Source: Brevundimonas sp. A19_0 (GTDB lineage Bacteria; Pseudomonadota; Alphaproteobacteria; Caulobacterales; Caulobacteraceae). From it: a DNA stretch of 64,000 bases. Each line of letters opens with the position of its first letter. Position 1 is the stretch's first letter. The notes below the pieces were generated by a model. It saw only the letters and a list, made by a program, of their open reading frames with translations, was not told the origin of the DNA and made no database searches. Positions 1 through 10,200 of this stretch are shown piece by piece. The position numbers and the translations under genes were made by a program. The DNA lies in assembly GCF_017744255.1 (NCBI RefSeq), contig NZ_JAGHQP010000007.1, positions 59,298 to 123,297 of the forward strand. The letters are read 5' to 3'.

Positions 1-2
1 GG

Positions 3-659
3 CTGGACCGGCGCGAGGCCCTGTGGGCCATACGGCGTCTGCCCGACGCCTCTCCCCTGCCCCTGTTCGCGGCGGCCGAGGCCCGGCGCCGGGGCGCCAG
101 CGAACTGGCAGAGGAGCCCGACGCCCGCCTGCCGCTGATGCCGCTGGGCGAGCATGTGGCCGCCGATTACCAGACCACGCGCCTGTCGCTGAAGGCGCAT
201 CCCATGCAGTTGCTCCGACCGGCCCTTGCCCCGGACAGGGTGATCAGTTGCAAGGCCGCCGAGGGGCGACGCAGCGGGTCGCGCGTGCGGGTGGCCGGCG
301 TCGTGCTGATCCGCCAGCGCCCGGGCAACGGCAATGCCATCTTCGTGACCCTGGAGGACGAAACGGGGGTGACCAATGTCGTCCTGTGGGCCCGCCTGTT
401 CGAGCAGTTCCGGCGCGAGGTCATGTCCGCCCGCCTGATGATCGTCGAGGGGGATGTCGAGAAAAGCCCCGAGGGGGTGGTGCACATCGTGGCCCGTCGC
501 GTGTTCGACCGGTCAGACGCACTGCTGACCCTGGCCGAGGACCACACTCCCACCGTCGAACTGGCCCGGGCCGACGTCGTCAGCCGCCCGCAGCTGCCGC
601 CCCCACGGTCTCACCCCAGAAACGTCCGTCTGCTGCCGGGCTCGCGGGATTTTCATTGA
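3..659 (+). CDS. dnaE2: Error-prone DNA polymerase DnaE2, C-terminal part (5' end outside window)
   Basis: The reading frame is open from the first bases of the window and ends at a TGA, giving about 218 residues. The sequence matches the C-terminus of DnaE2/ImuC, the alpha-subunit-like polymerase of SOS translesion synthesis. It contains the linker with the HVAADYQTTRLSLKAHP segment and then an OB-fold nucleic-acid-binding region around VAGVVLIRQRPG and FVTLEDETG. In this lineage dnaE2 normally follows imuA and imuB, which would lie upstream of the window. The polymerase palm domain with its catalytic aspartates is not visible, so activity cannot be judged. The family assignment is firm. Confidence 0.9.
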   Translation: MDRREALWAIRRLPDASPLPLFAAAEARRRGASELAEEPDARLPLMPLGEHVAADYQTTRLSLKAHPMQLLRPALAPDRVISCKAAEGRRSGSRVRVAGVVLIRQRPGNGNAIFVTLEDETGVTNVVLWARLFEQFRREVMSARLMIVEGDVEKSPEGVVHIVARRVFDRSDALLTLAEDHTPTVELARADVVSRPQLPPPRSHPRNVRLLPGSRDFH

Positions 660-702
660 CGCCGAGCGGGCCAACGACACCAACCGCTGAATGTAGGGGG
701 GA

Positions 703-779
703 TGGTACGCCCCCTCGGGCTCGAACCGAGGACCCTCTGATTAAAAGTCAGATGCTCTAACCAACTGAGCTAGGGGCGC
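703..779 (-). tRNA. tRNA-Lys(TTT)
   Basis: Read on the reverse strand this 77-nt stretch folds as a cloverleaf. The acceptor strand GCGCCCC pairs with GGGGCGT (G-U at the first pair), and there is a D arm TAGCTCAGTTGGTTAGAGC. The anticodon loop is CTTTTAA, giving anticodon TTT. The T arm is CTCGG-TTCGAGC-CCGAG, and the 3' CCA is encoded. It lies between the convergent end of dnaE2 and the start of the racemase-like gene. Confidence 0.96.
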
Positions 780-877
780 ATCCGTCATTTCGGACGGCGC
801 GGAACATAGGTGCGGTCGCATGTGGGGGCAAGCCGAAATCCGTGGCTGTTTTCAATGACAGGCGCTAGGTCAATTTC

Positions 878-1954
878 ATGTCTCCGCTGACCGGCCTGCG
901 CATTGTTGAGTTTGACGGACTGGGCCCCGTCACCTTTCTGGGCATGATGCTGGCCGATCTGGGCGCGGACGTTGTGCGCCTGACCCGGTCAGAGAGCGCG
1001 GGAGCCGCGGTGTTCACCGAGGTGGGCGGTGCCATCCTGCACCGGGGGCGGACGGCCGTGCCGGTCAATCTGAAAGACCCGGAGGACCATGCCCGGGTAC
1101 TGGATCTGGTCGCGCACAGTCATGGGCTGATCGAGGGATTCCGCCCCGGCGTCATGGAGCGGCTGGGTCTGGGACCCGAGCCCTGCCTGGCGCGCAATCC
1201 GGGTCTGGTGTTCGCGCGGGTCACCGGCTGGGGCCAGACGGGGCCGCTCGCCGATGCCGTCGGGCACGACATCAACTATCTGGCGCTGAGCGGCGCGCTG
1301 AGCACCTTTGGCGAAGCGGATCGACCGGCGCGACCGCCGCTTAATCTGGTCGGCGACTATGCCGGCGGCGCCATGATGGGAGTGATCGGCCTGCTGGCCG
1401 GGCTTCTGCAGACCCGAACGACCGGGCGGGGAGCGGTGATCGACGTCGCCATGACCGATGGCGTGGCCCTGATGACGGCCCTATTCCATGCGCTGAAAGC
1501 GCAGGGGCTGTGGACCGAGGCCCGCGACGCCAACCTGCTGGACGGATCGACCCCCTTCTACCGCTGCTATCGCTGTCGCGACGGGGGCGAGGTCGCGGTG
1601 GGGGCTCTGGAGCCGCGGTTCTACGCCGCCCTGCTGGCCGGTCTGGAACTGACACCCGAGGACGCGCCGCAATACGACCGCAGCCGGTGGGGCGAGATCA
1701 CTGAGCGGTTTGCTGCGATTTTCGCGACGCGGGACCGGGACGACTGGACTGCCCGGTTCGCCGGAACCGAAGCCTGCGTCACCCCCGTGCTCAGTCTGGG
1801 AGAAGCCGTGAGCAATGCCCACAACCAGGCCCGCGGCACCTTCACAGCCGAAGGGGCCCCTGCCCCGGCGCCGGTGTTCAACGGCACGCGCCCAGAGGCG
1901 GAGGCATCAGCCGGTCAGACCAATATCGCCGACGCCCTGTCCCGCTGGTCCTAG
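878..1954 (+). CDS. CoA-transferase family III protein, probable alpha-methylacyl-CoA racemase
   Basis: A 358-residue CaiB/BaiF-type protein that probably epimerises 2-methylacyl-CoA thioesters, allowing beta-oxidation of branched fatty acids. The N-terminus has the family pattern GLGPVTFLGMMLADLGADVVRL. The catalytic residues of the racemase branch appear conserved: His130 in GHDINYLALSGAL, Asp160 in NLVGDYAGG and a Glu in GALEPRFY. These favour racemase over true CoA transferases such as formyl-CoA transferase, which use a catalytic Asp elsewhere. The ATG lies near the tRNA-Lys gene with only a weak ribosome site. It converges on the histidine kinase gene, overlapping it by 4 bases. Substrate not provable from sequence. 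Confidence 0.85.
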   Translation: MSPLTGLRIVEFDGLGPVTFLGMMLADLGADVVRLTRSESAGAAVFTEVGGAILHRGRTAVPVNLKDPEDHARVLDLVAHSHGLIEGFRPGVMERLGLGPEPCLARNPGLVFARVTGWGQTGPLADAVGHDINYLALSGALSTFGEADRPARPPLNLVGDYAGGAMMGVIGLLAGLLQTRTTGRGAVIDVAMTDGVALMTALFHALKAQGLWTEARDANLLDGSTPFYRCYRCRDGGEVAVGALEPRFYAALLAGLELTPEDAPQYDRSRWGEITERFAAIFATRDRDDWTARFAGTEACVTPVLSLGEAVSNAHNQARGTFTAEGAPAPAPVFNGTRPEAEASAGQTNIADALSRWS

Positions 1955-3693
1955 GCAACCTCGGCCAACGTAGGGGCGGTCGACCGCGACGCGCAGGCGT
2001 GGGCGAGGCTGTTGAACAGCCGCACCGGATCGATCGGCTTGGTCAGGAAGTCGGCGACTCCGATCACGTCCCATGCCGCGCGGTGCGTGTCCATGGCGTT
2101 GGCCGTCAGGGCGATGACCGGCGTATCGCGGTTGGCCCCTTCCTCGCGCAGGCGACGCGAGGCTTCCAGCCCGTCCATCACCGGCATTTGCATGTCCATC
2201 AGAATGGCGTCGAACCGGCGCGTCGCACCCAGTTCCACTGCCTCTGCCCCGTTCTCGGCCAAGGTCAGCTCACAGCCATGCGGCTCCAGCAGGAGGGACA
2301 GGATGCGGCGGTTCACCTCGTGATCGTCGACCACGAGAATCGACATGCCCGCCAGGGTCGTGGCTTCTGGTTCGACGACATCGGCGTCGGCGGCTGCCTG
2401 ACCTTCAAGCGCGACCGGAACCTCCAGCACGAAGCAGGAGCCTTCGCCGGGTGTGCTCTCGACCGTCAGGTCCCCGCCCATCAGGCGCGCCAGCCGGCGG
2501 CTGATCGCCAGGCCCAGCCCCGTGCCCCCGTAGCGACGGGTGGTGCCGGCCTCGACCTGTTCGAAGCTCTCGAAAATGTGGGGCAGACGGTCCTCGGGTA
2601 TGCCGCACCCGGTGTCCGTGACCTCGATGCGCAGACCCTCAAGGCGCTCGCACCACCCGGCATGAACCGTGACCTGTCCGGCCTCGGTGAATTTCACGGC
2701 GTTTGAAATGAGGTTGAACAGGATTTGCTGGACCCGCAGGGGATCGGTCCAGACGCGATCGGGCACCGCCTCATCGACGGCCATGACCAGCTTCAGACCC
2801 GAGGCGCTGGCCCGCGCTTCCCACAGGCGCGACAGGGCCACCATTCGCTCGCGCACATCCATTTCGGCGTGCTCCAGCTCCATCTTGCCGGCCTCGATCT
2901 TGGAGAAGTCGAGCACATCGTTGAGCAGGCCCATCAGCACATCCCCCGCATCCACCAGCATGGCGACATGATCGCGCTGGGCGGGTTGAAGCTCGCTGGC
3001 CTTGAGCAGATTGGCGGCCGAAATGACGGCGTTCATCGGAGTGCGAATCTCGTGGCTGATGGTGGCCAGGAAGTCCGACTTGGCCGCATTGGCGACCTGG
3101 GCCCGGGCCCGCTCCTCGTCGGCCTTTCGATTGGCTTCCCTCAGAGCCATGGTCGTGGCGGAGTTCTGACGGACGGCGACGACGAGGTGCCCGATGTAGA
3201 GCGCGCATCCGACCGCCACCAGCATTTCATGCCAGACGCCGTTCCACGCCGCCCACAGGATCGGCAGGCCAAGGAAGTACAGGCCATGAGGGATGGCCGC
3301 AGACAGCAGCAAGGCGCGCTGATGATGCATGTGCAGGCTGACGTGCAGCAGCCCCCCGGCCACCTGGACAGTCGCGAACACGCGGCCGACCTCTCCGCCA
3401 TAGAGCCAGCAATAGGCCGAGATAGAAGAATAGATGGCCACATTGAGCGCCGCCGAGACGCAGCACATCACCTTGCGTGCCGCAGAGGGGGTAACGCGGG
3501 GGTCGCGACGCAGCGGCGAAAAGACGATCTCGTCCAGAACCTGTCCCAGCAGGACGGCGCTGTACCAGAGGATGGGCCAGACAGACGGCGCCACAACGAA
3601 CGCTGTGGCACCAATAAAGGCCCCCAGCCCCAGTCGCGTTCTCAGCTCCCTGTGGCGGACCTCCGCGACGATGGCATAACCTGAATTCTGCAT
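1951..3693 (-). CDS. Membrane hybrid sensor histidine kinase with C-terminal receiver
   Basis: A 580-residue hybrid kinase. Residues about 20-175 form several hydrophobic segments and make up the whole input region; no PAS or periplasmic sensor domain is recognisable. The HisKA domain carries the phospho-acceptor His214 in SHEIRTPMN. The HATPase domain has N boxes near residues 328-332, TDTGCGIP, and the glycine-rich YGGTGLGLAIS. The receiver starts near residue 450 with the acidic pair DD and has phospho-acceptor Asp500 in LMDMQMPVMDG. A longer ORF starts at 3750, but the ATG at 3693 has a GGAGG six bases upstream and was preferred. No response regulator or Hpt gene is adjacent, so the partner is unknown. 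Confidence 0.88.
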   Translation of the reverse strand: MQNSGYAIVAEVRHRELRTRLGLGAFIGATAFVVAPSVWPILWYSAVLLGQVLDEIVFSPLRRDPRVTPSAARKVMCCVSAALNVAIYSSISAYCWLYGGEVGRVFATVQVAGGLLHVSLHMHHQRALLLSAAIPHGLYFLGLPILWAAWNGVWHEMLVAVGCALYIGHLVVAVRQNSATTMALREANRKADEERARAQVANAAKSDFLATISHEIRTPMNAVISAANLLKASELQPAQRDHVAMLVDAGDVLMGLLNDVLDFSKIEAGKMELEHAEMDVRERMVALSRLWEARASASGLKLVMAVDEAVPDRVWTDPLRVQQILFNLISNAVKFTEAGQVTVHAGWCERLEGLRIEVTDTGCGIPEDRLPHIFESFEQVEAGTTRRYGGTGLGLAISRRLARLMGGDLTVESTPGEGSCFVLEVPVALEGQAAADADVVEPEATTLAGMSILVVDDHEVNRRILSLLLEPHGCELTLAENGAEAVELGATRRFDAILMDMQMPVMDGLEASRRLREEGANRDTPVIALTANAMDTHRAAWDVIGVADFLTKPIDPVRLFNSLAHACASRSTAPTLAEVA

Positions 3694-3865
3694 TCGCAGC
3701 CTCCCGAACGCTGACACCGTCGCACAAGATGTAAAAGGAATGGTTGCCACTTACTCGCTCCGGTTGTTTCGGCCCGGTCAATGGGTTGCATGGCGCGGGG
3801 GAACGCCTTGCGAAGCCGGGCATTTCATGCTGACCACAGCTGTTCAACGTTTGAGGGGAATCTCC

Positions 3866-4126
3866 ATGACCAAGGCACTCAAATTGACCGGCCTTGCCGG
3901 TATGGCGGCGATGCTCGCCCTGTCAGCCTGCGATAATCCGCCGGCGGACGAAGGGCTGGAGCCCATCGGTCCCGAGGTCGCGGAGCCCGAGGTTCCGATG
4001 CAGCCCGACCCGGTCGAACCGCCCGCTGAAGCGGAAATGCCGGTCCAGCCTCCGCCCACCCTTCCGGCAGAAGATCGGACGTCCGAAGAATCCGTTCGCC
4101 CCGACTCTGACACGATGTTCTATTGA
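3866..4126 (+). CDS. Small proline- and glutamate-rich lipoprotein
   Basis: An 86-residue protein with a lipoprotein signal peptide (MTKALKLTGLAGMAAMLALSAC); the lipobox LSAC places the acylated Cys at about residue 22. The mature part is short, acidic and rich in Pro, Glu and Pro-Val repeats (EPEVPMQPDPVEPPAEAEMP), and looks disordered. The ATG at 3866 is preceded by GAGGGG at suitable distance; the ORF stays open upstream to 3740 but that part is not protein-like. It sits just upstream of tamA in the same direction, so it may belong to the envelope assembly unit, but no function is known to me. Confidence 0.75.
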   Translation: MTKALKLTGLAGMAAMLALSACDNPPADEGLEPIGPEVAEPEVPMQPDPVEPPAEAEMPVQPPPTLPAEDRTSEESVRPDSDTMFY

Positions 4127-4189
4127 TAAGGCTTTCGTCCCGGCCCTGCCGGCGATGATCGTCCGCCGCTCCTGCCGTCCGGGTCACCC

Positions 4190-5980
4190 TTGCTGAAGAA
4201 CCGAACCTTCCTGCTGACCGCCCTTGCGGTCTTCAGCCTGTCCGCCAGCCCGGCGCTGGCGGACCCGAAGGCGCGTGTTCGCGGCAATATGGACGACGAT
4301 CTGCGGGACCGGATCATCGAGGTCATCGGTGAGGTCGACGGTCCCCCCGCCAGCCGGTTCGAGGCCCGCCGTCATGCCCGTGCCGCCGCAGAGGCCGCAG
4401 AGGCCTTGCTGCGGTCTGAGGGCTATTACCAGGCCCAGATCGAAGACGTCGTCGAGGGCGAGGAGACACCGGTCGCTGTCATCATGATCGACACCGGGCG
4501 CCGGTTTGTGCTCACCGAACCCACGGTGACATGGACCGACGAGACCCCCCTGCCCCAGATCGAGGCCGAGGTCCGCTCGGAGATCGATCTGGAGCCGGGC
4601 GCACCCGGGCGCGCCATCGATGTGATCGCCGCAGAGGGCCGGATCGTCGCTGGGCTCACCCGCCGCGGCTATGCCGACGCCAAGGCCGAAACGCGCCGCG
4701 TCGTCGTGGATCATGCGACCCGCACGGTCGAGCCAGAATACCGCATCGATTCCGGGTCGCTGGTGACCCTCGACGGGGTCGTGCTCCAGACCCGGGGCGT
4801 CACCAACCCGCGCTGGGTCGCCGGATTGGCGCCCTGGGACGAGGGAGAGGTCTACGACCCCGAGAATGTCGCCGAACTGGAACGGCGCCTGCTTGAGACC
4901 GGCGTCTACGACGGTGTGGGCGTGGCGCTCTCTCCGCCCGGCCAGACGACCCCCGACGGCAACCGCCCCGTCATCGTCAGCCTGACGGACCGCCCTGCCC
5001 GGGTTCTCGAGGCCGGCGCCACCCTGTCGACCGCTGAGGGGGCCGGCGTCGATTTCATCTGGACCCACCACAACCGCTTCGGGCGGGCCGACACCTTGCG
5101 CTACCAGGCCCGGCTGGCCGGCATCGACAGCCGGCTGGGCGTGGACCTCAGCCTGCCGCACTGGCGCCGTCCCGGACGCACCGCCAAGCTGTCGGCAGCC
5201 ATCGTCAATGAAGATACGGACGCCTATCGCCGGACCGGCATCAGCCTCGCGGCCGATCTGAACCAGCGCCTCGGGCGGACCTCCTACTTCAGCTACGGGA
5301 TCGGGCTGGATGCGGGGCAGTATTCCGAGAGCCGGTTCGATCCGATCACCCAGCTTCCGGTCAAATCCGACCGCGACCTCGCGCTGCTGACCCTGCGAGG
5401 CAGCAGCTATATGGACCGCTCGAATGACCCGCTGAATCCGACCCGGGGCTGGCGCCTGACCGTATCGGCCCAGCCGACGGTCGTGGCGGGCGAGGACAGC
5501 CTGGCCTTCCTGCGCGCCGAGGCCCAGGCCACCACCTATGTGCCGATCGACTCCGAGGGCCGAACCATCGTGGCAGGCCGCCTGCGTCTCGGCAGCATTC
5601 TGGGGGGTGACGAGTTGAGCATTCCGTCGGACCGCCTGTTCTATTCGGGCGGGGGCGGCTCGGTTCGCGGCTTTGCCTATCAGGGGGTAGCCCCGCGCCT
5701 GCCCGACGATACCCCGCGCGGCGGCCTGTCGCTGTTCGAAACCTCCCTGGAAGTCCGCCGCGACCTGGGTCGCAATTTCGGGGCGGTGGTATTTGTCGAC
5801 GCGGGCGCCATCGGGTTCCAGGAAACACCGAACTTCAACAACCTGAGGTATGGAGTTGGCGCCGGCGTGCGTTACAATCTGCCCTTCGGTCCGATCCGCG
5901 CCGATATCGCCTTCCCGCTCGAGCGTCGCCCGGCGGATGCCGACTTCCAGATCTACATCAGTATCGGGCAGGCGTTTTGA
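4190..5980 (+). CDS. tamA: TamA, Omp85-family outer-membrane assembly protein
   Basis: A 596-residue outer-membrane protein of the translocation and assembly module, which helps insert autotransporters and other beta-barrels and, with TamB, is implicated in phospholipid transport. The signal peptide (LLTALAVFSLSASPALA) is followed by POTRA-like domains to about residue 260 and then a 16-strand-type barrel. The Omp85 signature VRGF is in GGGGSVRGFAYQG, and the protein ends in a phenylalanine (IGQAF), as barrel proteins do. The start is TTG at 4190; no in-frame ATG gives a full signal peptide. It overlaps tamB by the 4 bases TTGA, so the two are translationally coupled. Confidence 0.93.
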   Translation: MLKNRTFLLTALAVFSLSASPALADPKARVRGNMDDDLRDRIIEVIGEVDGPPASRFEARRHARAAAEAAEALLRSEGYYQAQIEDVVEGEETPVAVIMIDTGRRFVLTEPTVTWTDETPLPQIEAEVRSEIDLEPGAPGRAIDVIAAEGRIVAGLTRRGYADAKAETRRVVVDHATRTVEPEYRIDSGSLVTLDGVVLQTRGVTNPRWVAGLAPWDEGEVYDPENVAELERRLLETGVYDGVGVALSPPGQTTPDGNRPVIVSLTDRPARVLEAGATLSTAEGAGVDFIWTHHNRFGRADTLRYQARLAGIDSRLGVDLSLPHWRRPGRTAKLSAAIVNEDTDAYRRTGISLAADLNQRLGRTSYFSYGIGLDAGQYSESRFDPITQLPVKSDRDLALLTLRGSSYMDRSNDPLNPTRGWRLTVSAQPTVVAGEDSLAFLRAEAQATTYVPIDSEGRTIVAGRLRLGSILGGDELSIPSDRLFYSGGGGSVRGFAYQGVAPRLPDDTPRGGLSLFETSLEVRRDLGRNFGAVVFVDAGAIGFQETPNFNNLRYGVGAGVRYNLPFGPIRADIAFPLERRPADADFQIYISIGQAF

Positions 5981-8900
5981 CCGACCCCGCCCCTCCCTCC
6001 CCAGAGTCTGAAACCCCGGCCGAAACCCGGAAAAAGCGCTCGCTGGCCCGTCGCATCGCGATCGGTGTCGGGATTGGTGTGGGTATTCTGGTGGTCCTGC
6101 TGGGCATCGCCCTGCTGGGCGGGCGGGCTTATCTGCTCAGTGATGCCGGCCGAGAACTGGTCAGCACCTTCGCCAACGGCAAGAAGGTCGGGCGGTACGG
6201 CCGCATCAATGTCGAGGGCCTGACCGGCGACCTGTTCAATGACTTCACCATCGCGCGGGTCACGGTCACCGACGAAGAAGGCGTCTGGCTGGAGGTCACC
6301 GACCTTCGCGTGGACTGGAGCTACCTGCCCCTGCTGGGCCGACGCTTCCATGCCGACGAGATCACCGCCGAGCGTATCCACCTGTTGCGGCGACCGATCG
6401 TCGAGGTGTCGAATGACCCGCCCTCAGCCATGCCGCTGGACATCGACATCGACCATTTCGCGGCCGAGGTCGAACTCCATGAGGACTTCAGCAAGACCTA
6501 TGGTCACTGGCGTCTGGAGGGCGAAGCCGAAGTCCTGCGCAAGGGCCGGACCACGGCGGCGGTCGACGCCTACAGCCTCGACCGTCCCGGCGACTTCCTG
6601 AAGCTGGATGCGACGCTGGGCGACTCGCTCGACAAGATGCAGCTCAATCTGGAGGCCCGCGAGGCGCGGGGCGGGCCGCTGGCCGGGGCTCTCGGCTATT
6701 CTCCTGACCGGCCGTTCGAGATCACCGCCGTTGCCAATGGCCGCGTGATCGATGCGACCGCACAGACGGGCGACTTCGTCCCTCTGCGGGTGAAGGGGCG
6801 CTTCAGTAACGCGGGCGCCCGCGCTGCGGGCTACGTCAACTTCAGCGGGTCGGACCTGTTCGCCCCCTTCATCGACCGTATCGGCCGGACCGCGCGCTTC
6901 GGCCTCGCGGGCATCCCGCTTGAGGACAAAGAGGGCGTGCAGGCCGTCGCCTGGCGCCTCTATGCCGACAACATCACCACCAGGGTGGACGGCCAGGTCC
7001 ATGTCGACGACCTGAGCAGCCCCGACGGCCTGTCGGTCGACATCGCAACGCCCTCCCTGTCCCGATTGGCGGGCGTGCCGATCGCCGGAGCCTCGACCTA
7101 TTCCGGGACGTTCACGGGCAAGGCGTCAGACTGGTCGCTCAAGGGTCAGGTGGACCTGCGCAACACAGAACTGGCGAGCTATCGCGCGCTGCAGCTCCAG
7201 GGCCCGCTGTCGCTGACCGGCAGCGACCGGGGCTATACGCTTACGACCAGTCTTGCTGCGTCAGGGGGGTCGCGCGCCGGGGTGATCGGTGGACTGCTGG
7301 GCGCCACGCCTCGTCTTCAGGCCGATCTGGTGTACGGCACTGACGGATCGGTGCTGCTGCGCAAGGTTGATCTGGATGGCGCCGCGATCCAGTTGAATGG
7401 GTCGGGCGGACGCGCCCTGAACGGCGCGCTACGCTTCTCAGGCAGTGCCGATATCACCGACGTATCAGCCCTGTCCGATCGGGCTTCGGGGTCCTTCAGC
7501 GGTCCGATCCGCGCGACCAGCACGCCGTCCACGGGCGCCTGGACGTTCAGCTTCGGCGGCCGTGCCAGAAATCTGTCGACGGGGATGGCTGAACTGGACC
7601 GCCTGCTCGGTCCTGCGCCCCGTCTCGACCTCGGCGGCACCCTGCGGAACGGCCAGCTTGAGGTCACCCAGGCACAGCTGGACGGCGAAAAGGGCGAAGC
7701 CACGGCCAAGGGCCTGATCGGTCTGGACGGCGCGCTGAAACTGGCGGTCGACTGGTCGGCTACCGGGCCGTTCGGCGTTGGCCCCGTCGAGATCGACGGC
7801 GCCATGCAGGGCGACGGTGCCCTGACCGGAACCATGGCCCAGCCGCGTCTCGACCTGACCGCCGGGTTCGAATGGGTCGCGGTCGGCCCGATGGATCTGC
7901 GGGACACCCGGCTGGTGCTCAGCTTCCGCAAGGGCGCCGACGCCTCGGATGGTCGCGTGGCCATCACGGGCGACTCCGCCTTTGGCCCGGCGAAGGCGAT
8001 CGCCAACTTCTATCTCGGGGACGAGGTCATCCAGCTCAGCGATGTGGACATCGACGCGGGCGGTGTGATCGCGCGGGGCTACATCGGCCTGTCGAACAGC
8101 TTCCCGTCTCAAGCCGATCTCGTCTTCCAGGCGCGGCCCGGCGCCTTCCTCAGTGCGGGCGAGATTGACGGCCGCCTGCGCCTCACAGACGCCCCCGGAC
8201 AAGACGCCGCCCTCATCGCGATCACCGGGCGTGGCGTGCGCTTCGCCGGCTCGCCCTATGTCATCCGCACCCTGCAGCTGGGCGGTCGCGGTTCGCTGGA
8301 GCGCCTGCCCTTCCATGTGGTGCTCGACATGGGCGGCCCGACCCCGGCCCAATTCGAGGGCGACGCCGTCTATGCCCGCACCGATACCGCCCAGACCCTG
8401 ACCCTGTCGGGCGGCGGACAGGTGCGCGATGTCGACTTCTCGACCCGCAATCCGATGGTGCTGGCCTTCGCCGACGACGGCCGGGTGGCCCGTGTCGACC
8501 TGGCCGTAGGCGGCGGCATCCTGATGGGCGAAATGCGCCAGGGCGAGGACTCGGTGGTCGTCCAGGCCGACCTGACCCGCGTCGAGCTGGGCTCCATCCT
8601 TGAGGACCTGCGCGGTCAGGTGACGGGCCGCGTTTCACTGCGAGGTGCAGGAGATGACCTCTCTGGATCCGCCAATGTGTCGCTTGCCAATGTGCGCAGC
8701 ATCGACGCGCCTTCGAACATGACCATCGGCGGCACGCTTGATGCCACCCTGGTCGACAACCGCCTGAACATCGACCTCGTGGCCAGCGGCGAGGGCTCGG
8801 TGGACGCCCGGGTCGATGTGACCCTGCCCGTCGTGGCCTCTGCCGCTCCGCTCCGGCTGGCCATCGCCCGTACAGAGCCCATGTCGGGCGAGGTCGACAT

Positions 8901-10200
8901 TCGCGGCCAGATCAAGCCGCTCTGGGATGTCTTCGCCGGAGGCGAGCGCAGTCTGGCGGGGCAGGTCCAGGCGCAGGCCACCCTCGGCGGCACCCTGAAC
9001 GCGCCCCGGCTGACCGGAACGCTGAACGTCTCGGAGGGCGACTTCCGGGATGCGGCCTCGGGTCTGCGCCTCAGCGACCTTCGACTGGACACCCGCTTCG
9101 ACGACACCACTGCCCTGATCCAGACCTTCACGGCCAAAGACGGCTCGGGCGGTGAGGTCAACGGCAGCGGCCGTATCGGCCTGCGCGAAGGCAGTGGCTC
9201 GTCGCTCAAGCTCGATTTCCGCAGGTTCCGCGTGATCGACAACGAGATCGCCTCGGCCCGAGGGTCGGGAGAACTGACCGTCACGCGTGCCACAGACGGC
9301 AACATCACGCTGGAAGGCGATCTGACGGTCGACGAGGCCCGGATCGAACCGGAGCTGCCCGGCAACAACGGCGTCGTGAACATGGACGTCGTCGAAATCA
9401 ACCGGCCCGGCGGTGACCCCGACGACTCGGTCGAACAGCAGGCGGCCGGCCCGCAAATTGGCCTTAACATCCGCATTCGCTCGCGGGGCGGCAATGTCGA
9501 GGTCTCCGGCCGGGGCCTGAACGTCCTGATGAATATCGACGCCCGCGTGGGCGGCACCCTGACCCGCCCCACCCTGTCGGGCATGGCCCGGGTAGCGCGC
9601 GGTGATTACGAGTTCGCGGGCAAGCGCTTCGTCTTCGACGAGGACGGCTATGTCGAACTGTCGACCGACCCCGATCTGATCCGCCTCAACCTGGAGGCGG
9701 TCCGCGAGGACCCCGTCCTGACCGCCAGCATCCGCGTGACCGGAACGGCGGCCAAGCCCGTCATTGCCCTGACCTCGACCCCGGCCCTGCCGCAGGACGA
9801 AATCCTGTCCCAGGTCCTGTTCGGACGTTCGGCATCGCAACTGTCCCCGGTCGAGGCGGCCCAATTGGCCTCAGGGGTCGCCTCGCTGGCGGGTGGCGGT
9901 GGCTTCGATGTGATCGGCGGCTTGCGCGAGCTGGCCGGACTCGACCGCCTGTCCTTCGGCGGAGAGGCCTCGGCTCTCACGGTCGCCGGGGGCCGCTACA
10001 TCTCGGATGACGTCTATCTCGAGGTGATCGGCGGCGGCGAGGGCGGCGCAGCCGTCAGCGTGGAATGGCAGGTCCGGCGCAATCTGGCCGTGACCTCGCG
10101 GTTCGGCGGACAGGGCGAAGCCAGCCTGTCCGTCCGCTGGCGCCGCGAGAGCCGCAGACCCGGCGAGCGCCGGGACCGCAGGCCCAATACACGCGACTAG
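5977..10200 (+). CDS. tamB: TamB, inner-membrane-anchored partner of TamA
   Basis: A 1407-residue DUF490/TamB protein. One N-terminal membrane helix (residues about 25-50, IAIGVGIGVGILVVLLGIALLGG) anchors it in the inner membrane. The rest is a very long run of short beta-strands expected to form a hydrophobic groove spanning the periplasm. The C-terminal conserved block includes YEFAGKRFVFDEDGYVEL and ILSQVLFGRSASQLSPVEAAQLASG, the part that contacts TamA in characterised systems. The start is TTG, fused into the tamA stop as TTGA. The length is in the normal range for the family. The end overlaps the stop of the convergent gene by the bases CTAG. Confidence 0.93.
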   Translation: MTDPAPPSPESETPAETRKKRSLARRIAIGVGIGVGILVVLLGIALLGGRAYLLSDAGRELVSTFANGKKVGRYGRINVEGLTGDLFNDFTIARVTVTDEEGVWLEVTDLRVDWSYLPLLGRRFHADEITAERIHLLRRPIVEVSNDPPSAMPLDIDIDHFAAEVELHEDFSKTYGHWRLEGEAEVLRKGRTTAAVDAYSLDRPGDFLKLDATLGDSLDKMQLNLEAREARGGPLAGALGYSPDRPFEITAVANGRVIDATAQTGDFVPLRVKGRFSNAGARAAGYVNFSGSDLFAPFIDRIGRTARFGLAGIPLEDKEGVQAVAWRLYADNITTRVDGQVHVDDLSSPDGLSVDIATPSLSRLAGVPIAGASTYSGTFTGKASDWSLKGQVDLRNTELASYRALQLQGPLSLTGSDRGYTLTTSLAASGGSRAGVIGGLLGATPRLQADLVYGTDGSVLLRKVDLDGAAIQLNGSGGRALNGALRFSGSADITDVSALSDRASGSFSGPIRATSTPSTGAWTFSFGGRARNLSTGMAELDRLLGPAPRLDLGGTLRNGQLEVTQAQLDGEKGEATAKGLIGLDGALKLAVDWSATGPFGVGPVEIDGAMQGDGALTGTMAQPRLDLTAGFEWVAVGPMDLRDTRLVLSFRKGADASDGRVAITGDSAFGPAKAIANFYLGDEVIQLSDVDIDAGGVIARGYIGLSNSFPSQADLVFQARPGAFLSAGEIDGRLRLTDAPGQDAALIAITGRGVRFAGSPYVIRTLQLGGRGSLERLPFHVVLDMGGPTPAQFEGDAVYARTDTAQTLTLSGGGQVRDVDFSTRNPMVLAFADDGRVARVDLAVGGGILMGEMRQGEDSVVVQADLTRVELGSILEDLRGQVTGRVSLRGAGDDLSGSANVSLANVRSIDAPSNMTIGGTLDATLVDNRLNIDLVASGEGSVDARVDVTLPVVASAAPLRLAIARTEPMSGEVDIRGQIKPLWDVFAGGERSLAGQVQAQATLGGTLNAPRLTGTLNVSEGDFRDAASGLRLSDLRLDTRFDDTTALIQTFTAKDGSGGEVNGSGRIGLREGSGSSLKLDFRRFRVIDNEIASARGSGELTVTRATDGNITLEGDLTVDEARIEPELPGNNGVVNMDVVEINRPGGDPDDSVEQQAAGPQIGLNIRIRSRGGNVEVSGRGLNVLMNIDARVGGTLTRPTLSGMARVARGDYEFAGKRFVFDEDGYVELSTDPDLIRLNLEAVREDPVLTASIRVTGTAAKPVIALTSTPALPQDEILSQVLFGRSASQLSPVEAAQLASGVASLAGGGGFDVIGGLRELAGLDRLSFGGEASALTVAGGRYISDDVYLEVIGGGEGGAAVSVEWQVRRNLAVTSRFGGQGEASLSVRWRRESRRPGERRDRRPNTRD